Assembly (NCBI GenBank): GCA_947626395.1
Contig: CANQRU010000015.1
Coordinates: 1-64,000 of the forward strand
DNA length: 64,000 nt
From: an uncultured Lachnospiraceae bacterium
GTDB lineage: Bacteria > Bacillota > Clostridia > Lachnospirales > Lachnospiraceae
Reading direction: 5' to 3'
The notes under the pieces were generated by a model, which did no database searches, was not told where the DNA came from, and was given only the letters and a program-made list of their open reading frames with translations. The position numbers and the translations under genes are program-made. Shown here piece by piece: positions 16,617-25,280 of this stretch (its first letter is position 1; every line of letters begins with the position of its first letter).

Positions 16617-16636
16617 ATAAACAGGGAGATGGTTTT

Positions 16637-16939
16637 ATGAAGACGCGGTTAAGTATGAAGGATATACAAGAAAAAGTATCTGTACTGGGCAGACAGTATG
16701 GCGCAGATCGTATTTTTCTTTTCGGCTCATACGCCAGAGGAACGGCCAGGGATGACAGCGATGTAGATCTGCGGATCGATCGGGGACAGATCAAAGGTTG
16801 GGCGCTGGGCGGCCTCCTGGTCGATCAGGAGCAGTCGCTTGGGAAAAAGGTTGATCTGCTCACCACGGGAAGTCTTGATCAGGAATTCCTGACTGCGATT
16901 AAGGACGAGGAGGTGCTGCTCTATGAGCACAATGCGTGA
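16637..16939 (+). CDS. MNT-type nucleotidyltransferase, no HEPN partner nearby
   Basis: This 100-residue minimal nucleotidyltransferase carries the signature GSYARGTARDDSDVDL, with the two metal-binding Asp residues. A further Asp lies in KVDLLT. Such proteins (MntA) usually act as antitoxins that AMPylate a HEPN-domain RNase encoded next door. Here the gene stands alone: the next gene is an XRE regulator on the other strand. The start is the ATG at 16637; an upstream in-frame start lies within the promoter. It is flanked by an IS200 element, so a partner may have been lost or may lie elsewhere. Confidence 0.88.
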   Translation: MKTRLSMKDIQEKVSVLGRQYGADRIFLFGSYARGTARDDSDVDLRIDRGQIKGWALGGLLVDQEQSLGKKVDLLTTGSLDQEFLTAIKDEEVLLYEHNA

Positions 16940-16990
16940 CCGCGGTGTTCTTCAGCAGGAATAAATCCATTTATAAGTAAGCTACTTTGA

Positions 16991-17025
16991 AATGAGACTG
17001 TCTGCCCGGACAGTCTCATTCTTTT
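16991..17025. terminator. Terminator between the MNT gene and the convergent XRE gene
   Basis: A 12-bp stem AATGAGACTGTC / GACAGTCTCATT is followed by CTTTT. It overlaps the final codons of the convergent XRE gene. Confidence 0.85.
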
Positions 17026-17294
17026 AGGATATCATTTATAATGAACTGAATATGCGCCTTCTGTTCCGGTGTGAGGCCGGATACCTGCAGGTATTCTTTA
17101 TCATCTAAACCCAGCAGATAATCTGTGCTGACATGAAATAGTGCAGCAATCTTAATAAGCATTTCAATTGACGGCTGAATATTGTCGTTTTCCCAGTTAG
17201 AAACACTTTGCTTAGAAACATTAAGCGCTGAAGCCAATTCCACTTGGGATAACTGGTGGGTTGTCCGCAATCTTTTAATTCGGCTGCTGAGCAT
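17016..17294 (-). CDS. XRE-family repressor (short, with C-terminal tail)
   Basis: This 92-residue protein has a Cro/CI-type helix-turn-helix in residues 3-60 (LSQVELASALNVSKQSVSNWEN, then an IAALFHVSTDYLLG end) and a short helical tail. It is transcribed divergently from the large secreted protein at 17412. The shared 117-base gap holds inverted ATACTAT motifs, so it likely represses itself and perhaps that protein. GGAGG precedes its ATG. Confidence 0.92.
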   Translation of the reverse strand: MLSSRIKRLRTTHQLSQVELASALNVSKQSVSNWENDNIQPSIEMLIKIAALFHVSTDYLLGLDDKEYLQVSGLTPEQKAHIQFIINDILKE

Positions 17295-17321
17295 GGAAAT
17301 ACGCCTCCGTAGTCAATTATT

Positions 17322-17379
17322 ACAATACTATTATATAATGATTGATTGACAATATTAAAATACTATAGTATTGTATAAT
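17322..17379. promoter_or_regulatory. Divergent operator/promoter region of the XRE gene and surface protein
   Basis: ACAATACTAT (17322-17331) recurs as its exact reverse complement ATAGTATTGT (17365-17374). The second copy forms part of a perfect 14-bp palindrome AATACTATAGTATT (17359-17372). TTGACA (17346-17351) and TATAAT (17374-17379) lie among them, though 22 bases apart, so the active promoter pairing is uncertain. The motif arrangement fits a dimeric XRE repressor. Confidence 0.7.
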
Positions 17380-17411
17380 TTGACAATAAATACAAGATCG
17401 GAGGATTGTAT

Positions 17412-20400
17412 ATGAAAAAAATAAGACAGCGAATCGCAGTGCTCCTTGCATGTGTTATGACATTCAGCAGCGTATTGTCCGGCTACGCCGCTTCGTGGCA
17501 GAGTGTAGGCGGAATCTGGTATTATAACCGTGATGACGGCAGCCATGCGGCCGGTTGGTTAAAGATTTTGCCGCAGGAATGGTACTATCTGAACGATTCC
17601 GGGCAAATGCAGATTGGCTGGTATCAGGATACGGACGGATCTCGCTACTATCTGTCTACAGCAGCCCAGGGCGTAGAAGGACAGATGAAGTACGGTTGGT
17701 ATCAGGATAGCGACGGTACCTGGTATTTTCTGAATACTGTACATGATGGGACGTTTGGACACGCGTTGAACGCAGGCTGGCAGTGGATCGACGGCTACTG
17801 CTATTATTTTGGCACAGATGGGAAAATGGCCGCGGGTGGAATGACGCCGGACGGTTACACAGTGAATGCGGATGGTCAGTGGACTGAGAACGGTGTGGCG
17901 CAATATGTTCCGGGAAAGGGTATCATAACGAAACAAACTCCTGCGTCTGGTGGATCACAACGAAGTTCTGGCAGCAGTTCCGGCTCTGGCGGCAGCTCCA
18001 GTTCCGGGAACAGCACAGGTGGTTCCGGCTCCGGCAGCGGCAGTTCAACCGGCGGGAATTCGGGTTCAGGAACCGGTGGGAATACAGGCGGAGCGGATGA
18101 CAAATACAAAGTTTACGAAGAGTCTAACAAGGATACATTTGAAACAGATGCCCATGTAAAAGCATTTGCGAATGAAACGCAGGAAGATAAGCAGGAACTG
18201 AAATCGGTAGCGGACAGTCTGGTTGATTATTGGACAGAGGCAGATGACCTGGGAACAACAACAGAAAATCAGGGTGGTTCCGATACCGTGTTCCAGTCGG
18301 TCTCAAAACTAAATCTGGTGGTACTGGAAGACAGTCCACTTTATAAAGGTATCCTTGCGGGAGATATCTCAGAGGGGGATGTGATTGTGATTCCGTCCTG
18401 TGAATATTTCCCGGCAGGCATGAGTATTGTTTATCTGGATAATGATGATGCCTACGCTGGGGAAGCTCTGTCCGGTATGTATGACAGTAACCGGTATCAG
18501 GTACTCCATACGACGGAAGCTACATTCTCTGATATTTTCACAGAAGAAATGGAATATCATGCCGGTGGAGTGAACAGTTCCGATCCGGTACAGTTCATAT
18601 GGACCCCGACCCTTGCGGGGAATGAATTGAGAGAAATCATGCTGTGGCAGCCGAGGGCGATTGCTGCGGCAACGCCGCCTGAGGCGGACAGAAATGACGC
18701 GGTGTCGGAGGCAACATCATCGAATGCGGCATCCCCAGAGGTATCGCTTATGTCCGGCGAATATCCGATCATGCCGATCGCGGGGAACAACAAATCGGAA
18801 CTGTTTTCATTTAGCCAGACAGCGGGTGATGAGGGGATAAATTTGTTGTTTAAGGCGGATAAAGTGGTACTGTATGATGGCGATGGGGATTATGATACGA
18901 AGAATGACCAGATCATACTGGATGGAAAGATCGGACTGGAAAATATAAATCCTGAGTTTGGCTTCCTGTGGGAACCGAATTTCTCTGATCCCATGCCGAA
19001 ACAGCTGAAAGCTATTGTCAAGTATGATCAGGTAGTAGGACTGACGGTATCTGCGGAGGATTCTGTCAAAGTAAATGATTTTACCGAGAAAATGCGGGAA
19101 GCATTGGATCTGCCCGAAAATAAACAGACCTATTTGGGGCTTGAGATGCAGGGCGTTGATATGGACAATACGATCGTCCTGGCGTGTGTAGGCGTTAATC
19201 TGGGTCTTAACAAAGTAATGACAAAGATGAAAGACATCCAGTACAACACAAAGAGCATTTTTGCCGGTCTGGAGCCGATGATCGTCTTCATGATCCTAAT
19301 GGATGTCGACGGGAATATTTCGGTGAAGACAACGCTGGACGCGCAGTACCGGGATGAGAATAAAGTCGGTATCAATGTCCAGAGACAGGGCTTCAATGGT
19401 TCTCTTGGGACGCAGGCAGAGAATAAGGGAGATTTCAATACGGATCTGATGGGATACGATATCAATATTTTCAACCATCATGATACGACATTGGAGCTTT
19501 CAGTTAAGACGGAAGGTTCTGCAGAACTGGATACCAGCGTCGGTATCGGAGCGGGGATCATGTGCCTGGGGATTATGCCGGCGATGGTGAAGGGAAACCT
19601 GGGACTGGACAGCAAGCTGGAAGGCTCCGGAGAGATTTCCTGGGACAATAAAGAAGGTATGAACTGGAAGGTAGAAGGGGAGGCAAGCATGAGGGCCTAT
19701 CTCAAGGCCCGAGCACTGGTGAAGCTGAAATGCAAGGCGGACTGGTGGCTGCTTAAAGTTGATACAGGAATTGATAAGGACTTTGACCTGATGGACATCA
19801 CGTTGCTGGAGGAGAAGTGGAGCCAGACGGCGGAGCCGGAACAGGGTCTGCGGTATGACAATTCCTGGGAGAAGTATTTGGACTATACAGAGGAGCAATT
19901 GGCAAAAGAGTTTCATGAGTTTAGTTATGATTATGAAGTTCCAAATACATCACATAGATCAAAGGAATACATTTATTACGATGGTATTGAGGAACTGCCT
20001 TTGGTTAAAAATACATATACAATGTATGGAACAGATCGAGTAGAATATCATGTAAAATATGATGAGACGGATCCTTCGAATCAATTTGTAATTGAGAGAA
20101 GTGTATACGGAGATTGGGATGGTAATCAATGGATCGAAAGACGATATACAAAGATTCATATGAGAGTGAAGAATATGATAATAGGAATAACAGATACAAC
20201 AACACTCAATGATTTATCGTCTATAGGTGCCGTATCCGTTGCTTATGATTTTAATCTTAGTAGTTATGATATATATTTTGCACCGGAAGATATGTCGGAT
20301 GAGTACTTTGAGGTAGATATAGATGTATTGAAAAATCTGGATTATAAAGCGTTAGGACAAATTGTACGTGAGGAAACTTCTCCATATTTGGGACTGTCTA

Positions 20401-20465
20401 AGCGGTTAACCGATTACTGTAAAGATAAATTATTAAATCCTGAGGCATATGCAGAACTTCACTGA
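17412..20465 (+). CDS. Large secreted surface protein with glucan/choline-binding-like repeats
   Basis: This is a 1018-residue protein (the alternative TTG start at 17406 adds two residues). Residues 1-27 are a signal peptide ending near SGYAA. About 28-170 contain aromatic WYY..DGS..GW repeats like cell-wall-binding modules, closing with TPDGYTVNADGQW. A Gly/Ser linker follows (about 178-225), then a roughly 790-residue exported region that I cannot assign. GGAGG lies 7 bases before the ATG. The last 200 codons (from about 19860) are clearly more AT-rich than the rest, suggesting a swapped C-terminal part. No LPxTG or transmembrane anchor is seen, so attachment is probably through the N-terminal repeats. 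Confidence 0.85.
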   Translation: MKKIRQRIAVLLACVMTFSSVLSGYAASWQSVGGIWYYNRDDGSHAAGWLKILPQEWYYLNDSGQMQIGWYQDTDGSRYYLSTAAQGVEGQMKYGWYQDSDGTWYFLNTVHDGTFGHALNAGWQWIDGYCYYFGTDGKMAAGGMTPDGYTVNADGQWTENGVAQYVPGKGIITKQTPASGGSQRSSGSSSGSGGSSSSGNSTGGSGSGSGSSTGGNSGSGTGGNTGGADDKYKVYEESNKDTFETDAHVKAFANETQEDKQELKSVADSLVDYWTEADDLGTTTENQGGSDTVFQSVSKLNLVVLEDSPLYKGILAGDISEGDVIVIPSCEYFPAGMSIVYLDNDDAYAGEALSGMYDSNRYQVLHTTEATFSDIFTEEMEYHAGGVNSSDPVQFIWTPTLAGNELREIMLWQPRAIAAATPPEADRNDAVSEATSSNAASPEVSLMSGEYPIMPIAGNNKSELFSFSQTAGDEGINLLFKADKVVLYDGDGDYDTKNDQIILDGKIGLENINPEFGFLWEPNFSDPMPKQLKAIVKYDQVVGLTVSAEDSVKVNDFTEKMREALDLPENKQTYLGLEMQGVDMDNTIVLACVGVNLGLNKVMTKMKDIQYNTKSIFAGLEPMIVFMILMDVDGNISVKTTLDAQYRDENKVGINVQRQGFNGSLGTQAENKGDFNTDLMGYDINIFNHHDTTLELSVKTEGSAELDTSVGIGAGIMCLGIMPAMVKGNLGLDSKLEGSGEISWDNKEGMNWKVEGEASMRAYLKARALVKLKCKADWWLLKVDTGIDKDFDLMDITLLEEKWSQTAEPEQGLRYDNSWEKYLDYTEEQLAKEFHEFSYDYEVPNTSHRSKEYIYYDGIEELPLVKNTYTMYGTDRVEYHVKYDETDPSNQFVIERSVYGDWDGNQWIERRYTKIHMRVKNMIIGITDTTTLNDLSSIGAVSVAYDFNLSSYDIYFAPEDMSDEYFEVDIDVLKNLDYKALGQIVREETSPYLGLSKRLTDYCKDKLLNPEAYAELH

Positions 20466-20510
20466 ATATAAGTCATATCCGATTTTCCGTATTTTATCAG
20501 ATAATCGGAA

Positions 20511-20564
20511 TTGCAAAGCCCCTTTCCGTATGATATTATTTTAATAGCACACGGAAGGGGGCTT
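20511..20564 (+). promoter_or_regulatory. Overlapping terminator and promoter before the AAA-ATPase gene
   Basis: -35 TTGCAA (20511-20516), 17-base spacer and -10 TATTAT (20534-20539) precede the start at 20569. The same segment forms a terminator-like hairpin, AAGCCCCTTTCCGT pairing with ACGGAAGGGGGCTT, followed by TT. The 3' arm contains the GGAAGGGGG ribosome site of the next gene. Transcripts from this promoter lack the 5' arm; only read-through from the upstream gene would bury the ribosome site. Confidence 0.65.
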
Positions 20565-20568
20565 TTGT

Positions 20569-22155
20569 ATGGGGATCTATCTGAATCCGGGAAATGACGC
20601 GTTTCGGGAAACGCTGAATTCAGAAATATACGTAGATAAATCCGGTCTGATCGCTTTTACGAACCGCGTGGCTATGACAGAACAGAAATATCTCTGCGTC
20701 AGCCGGCCCAGGCGTTTTGGAAAATCCGTGACGGCTAAGATGCTGGCTGCATATTATGATAGATCCTGCGATTCCGGAAGTATATTTGATAAATTGCTGA
20801 TTTCCGGAAATGATTCCTATGAAAGATACCTGAACAGTTCCTATGTGTTGTATCTGGATATCGCGTGGTTCCATATGACATCAGCGGGGACGGAAGGGGT
20901 CGCGGATGTACTGCAGAGAGAGGTAATTGCGGAACTTCGGGAAGCATTCCCGGGGATTTTGGGCGATACAGTGAAGTCGCTTCCGGTTGCGCTGGCCAAG
21001 ATCAGTGAAACGATCGGCGAGAAATTTGTGATCATCATTGACGAGTGGGACTGCCTGTTCCGTGAAGCGAGATACGATGAGAAACAGCAGGAGGAATACA
21101 TCAATTTACTGCGCGGATTGTTTAAGAGCGCGCCGTCGGGCCGGTTTGTGAAGCTGGCCTATATGACGGGGATTTTGCCGATCAAAAAATATGGCACGCA
21201 GTCGGCGCTGAATAATTTTAATGAATTTACAATGGTGAATCCAGGCATTTTGGCGGAATACACCGGTTTTACCGAGAGCGAGGTTCGGGAATTGTGCCGT
21301 CGTTATCATATGGATTTTGACGAGGCGCGGCAATGGTATGATGGGTATCATTTCCGCAGAACCAGAGCCGTTTACAGTCCCAGATCTGTGGTGGAAGCCA
21401 TGTTAAATCGGGAATACGGTAATTACTGGACCGGGACGGAAACTTATGAGGCGCTGAAATTATATATCAATATGGATTTTGACGGCCTGAAAGATGCGGT
21501 GGTACGGATGCTCGGAGGAGGACGATGCCGGATCAATTCTCAGAGGTTCCAGAACGATATGACCAGTATAAAGAGCAGGGATGACGTTCTGACCCTGCTG
21601 GTACATTTGGGATATCTGGCCTATGAGGATCAGACGCAGGAGGTGTATATTCCGAATCGCGAAGTAGCTGGTGAATTTGAGAACGCGATTGAAGATGAAG
21701 GCTGGGAACATGTGGCGCAGGCGATCCGGGAATCAGGAGAGCTTCTGGAGGCGACGCTAAGGGGTGATGCCGATGCGGTGGCACGGCGTCTGGATCAGAT
21801 TCATGCGATGAATACGTCGGTACTCTCCTACAATAATGAGCTTTCCTTAAGCTGTGTGATAACCATTGCGTATTACAGTGCGCGAAAGGATTACACGTTG
21901 ATTCGGGAGATGCCGTCAGGAAAGGGTTTTGCAGATATTGCTTTTCTCCCGCGAAAGCATTCGGATAAGCCGGCGATGCTGGTGGAATTAAAATGGGATC
22001 AGACGGCAGAAGGAGCCTTAAAACAGATAAAAGAGAAGAACTATGTGGGTGCTCTGGGGGACTGCCGGGAAATTTTGCTGATAGGAATCAATTATGACAG
22101 AAAAGATAAGAATCATCAATGCGTCATAGAACGGTGGGAGACGAATCATTTGTGA
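20569..22155 (+). CDS. AAA-ATPase-like / PD-(D/E)XK nuclease-like protein (DUF1703 type)
   Basis: This is a 528-residue protein of a family greatly expanded in gut anaerobes. The N-terminal AAA-ATPase-like domain starts YVDKSGLI and has a Walker A-like RPRRFGKSVT; IIIDEWDCLF is Walker B-like. The C-terminal domain (about 430-528) has the PD-(D/E)XK pattern: FADIAFLP, then MLVELKW with ELK as the likely catalytic pair. The family function is not settled; mobile or defence-related roles have been suggested. It lies in the AT-richer accessory island. Confidence 0.9.
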   Translation: MGIYLNPGNDAFRETLNSEIYVDKSGLIAFTNRVAMTEQKYLCVSRPRRFGKSVTAKMLAAYYDRSCDSGSIFDKLLISGNDSYERYLNSSYVLYLDIAWFHMTSAGTEGVADVLQREVIAELREAFPGILGDTVKSLPVALAKISETIGEKFVIIIDEWDCLFREARYDEKQQEEYINLLRGLFKSAPSGRFVKLAYMTGILPIKKYGTQSALNNFNEFTMVNPGILAEYTGFTESEVRELCRRYHMDFDEARQWYDGYHFRRTRAVYSPRSVVEAMLNREYGNYWTGTETYEALKLYINMDFDGLKDAVVRMLGGGRCRINSQRFQNDMTSIKSRDDVLTLLVHLGYLAYEDQTQEVYIPNREVAGEFENAIEDEGWEHVAQAIRESGELLEATLRGDADAVARRLDQIHAMNTSVLSYNNELSLSCVITIAYYSARKDYTLIREMPSGKGFADIAFLPRKHSDKPAMLVELKWDQTAEGALKQIKEKNYVGALGDCREILLIGINYDRKDKNHQCVIERWETNHL

Positions 22156-22241
22156 TCAATAATGCAATTGGAAAATAATGAAGAAGATTAAAAATGTTAA
22201 ATCGTCAAAATCAACTTTGAGGTAGGTGAGACGCAGAAAAT

Positions 22242-23759
22242 ATGGTGGAAGTGTTTGACTTGTCAAGATTTGATGAATATCGGGAGGATAACCGAAGGGA
22301 GGTAAAAAAAGCAGGTGAAGGTCTGCCGATTTCTCTCTGGGATACCTATTCTGCTTTCGCAAACTGTTCTGGAGGGGTTATTATCCTTGGTGTCAAAGAA
22401 GAAAAGGGCGGAAATTGGACAACTACCGGACTGCGGAATGCGTCAAAGCTTTGCAAAGATTTTTGGGACACGATCAACAATCCCAAGAAAGTAAGCATCA
22501 ATCTGTTATCGGAAGATGATGTTCAGATATATGAAATGGGTGATAAGAAAGATGTCATCATGATAATCTATGTGCCGATGGCAAAGCGGGAGCAGAAGCC
22601 GGTATATATTAATAATGATATTTTCAGCGGTACATTTCGCCGAAATTATGAAGGTGACTATCATTGTACCAGACTGCAGGTAAAAGCGATGCTTCGGGAT
22701 CAAACAGAGCGCACTATGGACATGGAAGTGCTGGACAAGGTGCCCATGGATGATCTGAACTATGATACGATCCATGGTTATAGAAACAGCCATCGCTCAT
22801 TGAAAGAGGGACATCCGTTTGAACGTCTGAGCGATCATGAGTATTTGAGGAGTATTGGCGCGGCCGCAATTTCTGAAGAAGACGGACAGTTGCATCCCAC
22901 AGCGGCAGGTATGCTGATGTTTGGAAATGAATATAATATCGTGCGCCATTTCCCGGAGTATTTCCTGGATTATAGGGAGGAATTAGATCCTACTACACGC
23001 TGGAGCGACAGATTGCAGTCCAGTTCCGGCGAGTGGTCTGGAAATGTGTGCGATTTTTATTTCAGAGTCTATAACAAAATTATTAAAGATGTCAAAGTGC
23101 CGTTCAGGATGTCAGGCGGCGAACGCATCGACGATACGCCGGTACACAAGGCGATTCGTGAAGCTTTGGCAAACTGTTTGATTCATGCAGATTATCATGG
23201 ATTGCGTGGTATTGTGATTCGAAAAGAAGCAGACAAGCTGGTTTTGGCGAATCCTGGCTATATCAGGACCGGGAAAAAGCAGATGCGTCTTGGCGGTGAA
23301 TCCGATCCGAGAAACAAAATCCTTATGAAGATGTTTAACCTTATCAATATTGGGGAACGTGCCGGAAGCGGAGTGCCGAATATCTTTAATGTTTGGGCAG
23401 ATGAAGGTTGGGAGGAGCCGATCATTGAGGAAAAGTTTGATCCGGATAGGACAGTGCTGATGCTTTCTTTTGTAAAAAAAGCATCAGAAAAAAGCGTCAG
23501 AAAAAAAGCGTCGGAAAAAAGCGTCAGAAAAAAAGCGTCGGAAAAAAGCGTCAGAAAAAAAGTGACAGAAAAGACGCAGGCACATTATGATGCAATTCTG
23601 GCATTTATGAATACGGATATGTGGTATAAAACCAGTGATTTAGCGGATGTTCTGGGAATTAAGGAGACAAGAACAAAAGAATTGCTCAGAAGTCTTGTTG
23701 AGGATGGATTATTGGTGGACAATGGAGTTATTAAGGGACGTAAATACAAAAAGATATAA
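22242..23759 (+). CDS. AlbA/Schlafen-type ATP-binding transcriptional regulator-like protein
   Basis: This 505-residue protein has an N-terminal AlbA_2 (Schlafen AAA_4-like) domain, with FANCSGGVIILGVKEE as its core. A GHKL-like ATP-binding region (about 300-390) follows, with EALANCLIHADY and ANPG motifs. The C-terminal winged-helix segment (about 445-505) is separated by three perfect-to-near-perfect ASEKSVRKK repeats. Proteins of this design are common in gut bacteria as putative DNA-binding regulators; function is not established. GAGGTAGGTGAG lies before the ATG. It is in the same orientation as, and 86 bases downstream of, the AAA-ATPase gene. Confidence 0.88.
   Translation: MVEVFDLSRFDEYREDNRREVKKAGEGLPISLWDTYSAFANCSGGVIILGVKEEKGGNWTTTGLRNASKLCKDFWDTINNPKKVSINLLSEDDVQIYEMGDKKDVIMIIYVPMAKREQKPVYINNDIFSGTFRRNYEGDYHCTRLQVKAMLRDQTERTMDMEVLDKVPMDDLNYDTIHGYRNSHRSLKEGHPFERLSDHEYLRSIGAAAISEEDGQLHPTAAGMLMFGNEYNIVRHFPEYFLDYREELDPTTRWSDRLQSSSGEWSGNVCDFYFRVYNKIIKDVKVPFRMSGGERIDDTPVHKAIREALANCLIHADYHGLRGIVIRKEADKLVLANPGYIRTGKKQMRLGGESDPRNKILMKMFNLINIGERAGSGVPNIFNVWADEGWEEPIIEEKFDPDRTVLMLSFVKKASEKSVRKKASEKSVRKKASEKSVRKKVTEKTQAHYDAILAFMNTDMWYKTSDLADVLGIKETRTKELLRSLVEDGLLVDNGVIKGRKYKKI
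23481..23561 (+). repeat. Three 27-bp in-frame tandem repeats
   Basis: Units at 23481-23507, 23508-23534 and 23535-23561 each encode ASEKSVRKK. They form a basic hinge between the ATPase-like and winged-helix parts of the protein. A-rich runs within each unit make slippage and unit-number change likely. Confidence 0.95.
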
Positions 23760-24059
23760 GAATGATAAGGCTTTGAAGTTGAGAATAAAAACTTTGGTCA
23801 AAAAATGACTGAAGTTAAAATAGAAAAATCGCTATTTGCAACTGCCGGTTGACACATTTCCAAGCCCGCTTTCTTGCCTGCAACCTGTGATTTTGTTAAA
23901 TTTGCAGCATGACAGAGACAGTGCGAACCGGCCTCGGAGCCGCAGCAAGCATCCTGGAGCCACGGCAGCCGGCGCCGCAGCAGTCGGAACCGAAGCCAAC
24001 GAACTGCTACATAAGCCTGCAAAGCGCCGCACCTTTGTCAAATCGAGAGAACGGAGGGA
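23760..24059. other. 300-base gap without a recognisable gene
   Basis: The left half is AT-rich and the right half (from about 23920) GC-rich with CAGCCGGCGCCGC-type sequence, marking the edge of the accessory island. I see no convincing promoter, terminator or RNA; short frames here overlap the downstream gene and lack ribosome sites. Confidence 0.5.
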
Positions 24060-25115
24060 ATGAAAGTGATATTAGCGGAAAAGATCATGAACCTGCGCAA
24101 GAGGAACGGCTGGTCGCAGGAGGAACTGGCGGCGAAGCTGAACGTGTCGCGGCAGTCGGTGTCCAAATGGGAGAGCGCCATGTCGGTGCCGGAGCTGGAT
24201 AAGATCCTGCAGATGAGCCGGATCTTCGAGGTCAGCACCGATTATCTTCTGAAAGACGAGAACGAGACGGAGGACTTCGCGCCTGTGCCGGCCGGCGCGC
24301 AGGGACTTGCGGCGGAGGATAGGCCGCTCCGGCGGGTGAGTATGGAGGAGGCGAGGGCATTCATCAGCGCGCAGCAGGAGGCGGCGGGGAAGATTGCCTT
24401 TGGCGTGGTACTGTGCATTCTGTCCCCGGTGTTGCTGATCCTTCTCGGAGGTCTGGCGGAGAATCCGCAGTACGGCCTGCGGATCTCGGAGAACGTGGCC
24501 GGCGGCATCGGCGTGACCGCATTGCTTTTGTTCGTGGCGGCAGCGGTGGCGATCTTCATTTTCTGGAATACACGTCTTGAACGGTATGAATATCTGGAAA
24601 AGGAAAATTTCGACCTGGAATACGGCGTGGCCGGCATGGCGCGGGAGGGGCTGGAGGCGGTGACGCCCGGGTGTACCCGCAGGATCATCGCAGGCGTGAC
24701 GCTGTGCATCCTGAGCGCGGCGCCGATCGTGCTGGCTGCCATTTTCACGGAAAATGAACTGACGCTTCTGGTCTGCGTCGACGTGCTGCTGGTACTGGTG
24801 GCCGCGGCGGTCTATCTGTTCGTGACGGCGGGTATGAGCCGGGAGATGTACGAGAAGCTTCTCCAGGAAGGGGAATACACCGCCAGGAATAAAGGCCTGA
24901 ATAAGCTTATCGAGAAGGTCGGCGCGATCTACTGGCCGCTGGTGCTGGCGCTCTATCTGTGTTGGAGCTTCTCCGGGTTCACCTATGTGGAGGGAGCCGG
25001 AATCGAGCGGACAGGCGCAATCTGGGGCGTCAGCTGGATCATCTGGCCGGTGGCGGGAGTGCTCTTCGGGGCGATCGCCGGCGTGTGCAGGATAGTGAAG
25101 AAGGAGCAGAGATAG
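24060..25115 (+). CDS. XRE-family regulator fused to membrane domain
   Basis: This 351-residue protein has an N-terminal helix-turn-helix (residues 5-65; [22 protein letters not shown], then [12 protein letters not shown]) on the cytoplasmic side. An acidic linker leads to about six hydrophobic segments: two near 125-180, two near 215-265 and two near 295-345. Such membrane-tethered XRE proteins are common in Clostridia; their signals are mostly unknown. CGGAGGG lies just before the ATG. It ends in the copy-2 hairpin repeat and is convergent with a MATE transporter gene. Confidence 0.88.
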   Translation: MKVILAEKIMNLRKRNGWSQEELAAKLNVSRQSVSKWESAMSVPELDKILQMSRIFEVSTDYLLKDENETEDFAPVPAGAQGLAAEDRPLRRVSMEEARAFISAQQEAAGKIAFGVVLCILSPVLLILLGGLAENPQYGLRISENVAGGIGVTALLLFVAAAVAIFIFWNTRLERYEYLEKENFDLEYGVAGMAREGLEAVTPGCTRRIIAGVTLCILSAAPIVLAAIFTENELTLLVCVDVLLVLVAAAVYLFVTAGMSREMYEKLLQEGEYTARNKGLNKLIEKVGAIYWPLVLALYLCWSFSGFTYVEGAGIERTGAIWGVSWIIWPVAGVLFGAIAGVCRIVKKEQR

Positions 25116-25164
25116 GCGGAAGGTCTGCCAAGAGTGGATTTCTGTGTTATGTTAGTATAATGCA

Positions 25165-25219
25165 GGCAGGGCGTCACTGGCGCCCTGCTTGCCTGTATGG
25201 AAATACTTGCATGGAAATA
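25165..25219. repeat. Dispersed intergenic hairpin repeat, copy 2
   Basis: GGCAGGGCG / CGCCCTGC arms around TCACTGG, then TATGGAAATA (25196-25205) and CATGGAAATA (25210-25219). It lies between convergent genes. Confidence 0.75.
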
Positions 25220-25280
25220 GAAAACCGGTGCCGCGAAATAAACGTCGGTCAACAGTCAGGGATATACGGGGAAGAAGCAG

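Noticed and set aside
17292..17303. CATGGAAATAC near the XRE start as another copy of the dispersed repeat
   Set aside because: Only the 11-base flank motif is present; the hairpin is missing and the bases are part of the XRE start-codon region.
23473..23575. Possible CRISPR-like array from the regular A-rich repeats
   Set aside because: The repeats are contiguous, without spacers, and encode ASEKSVRKK in frame within a gene.
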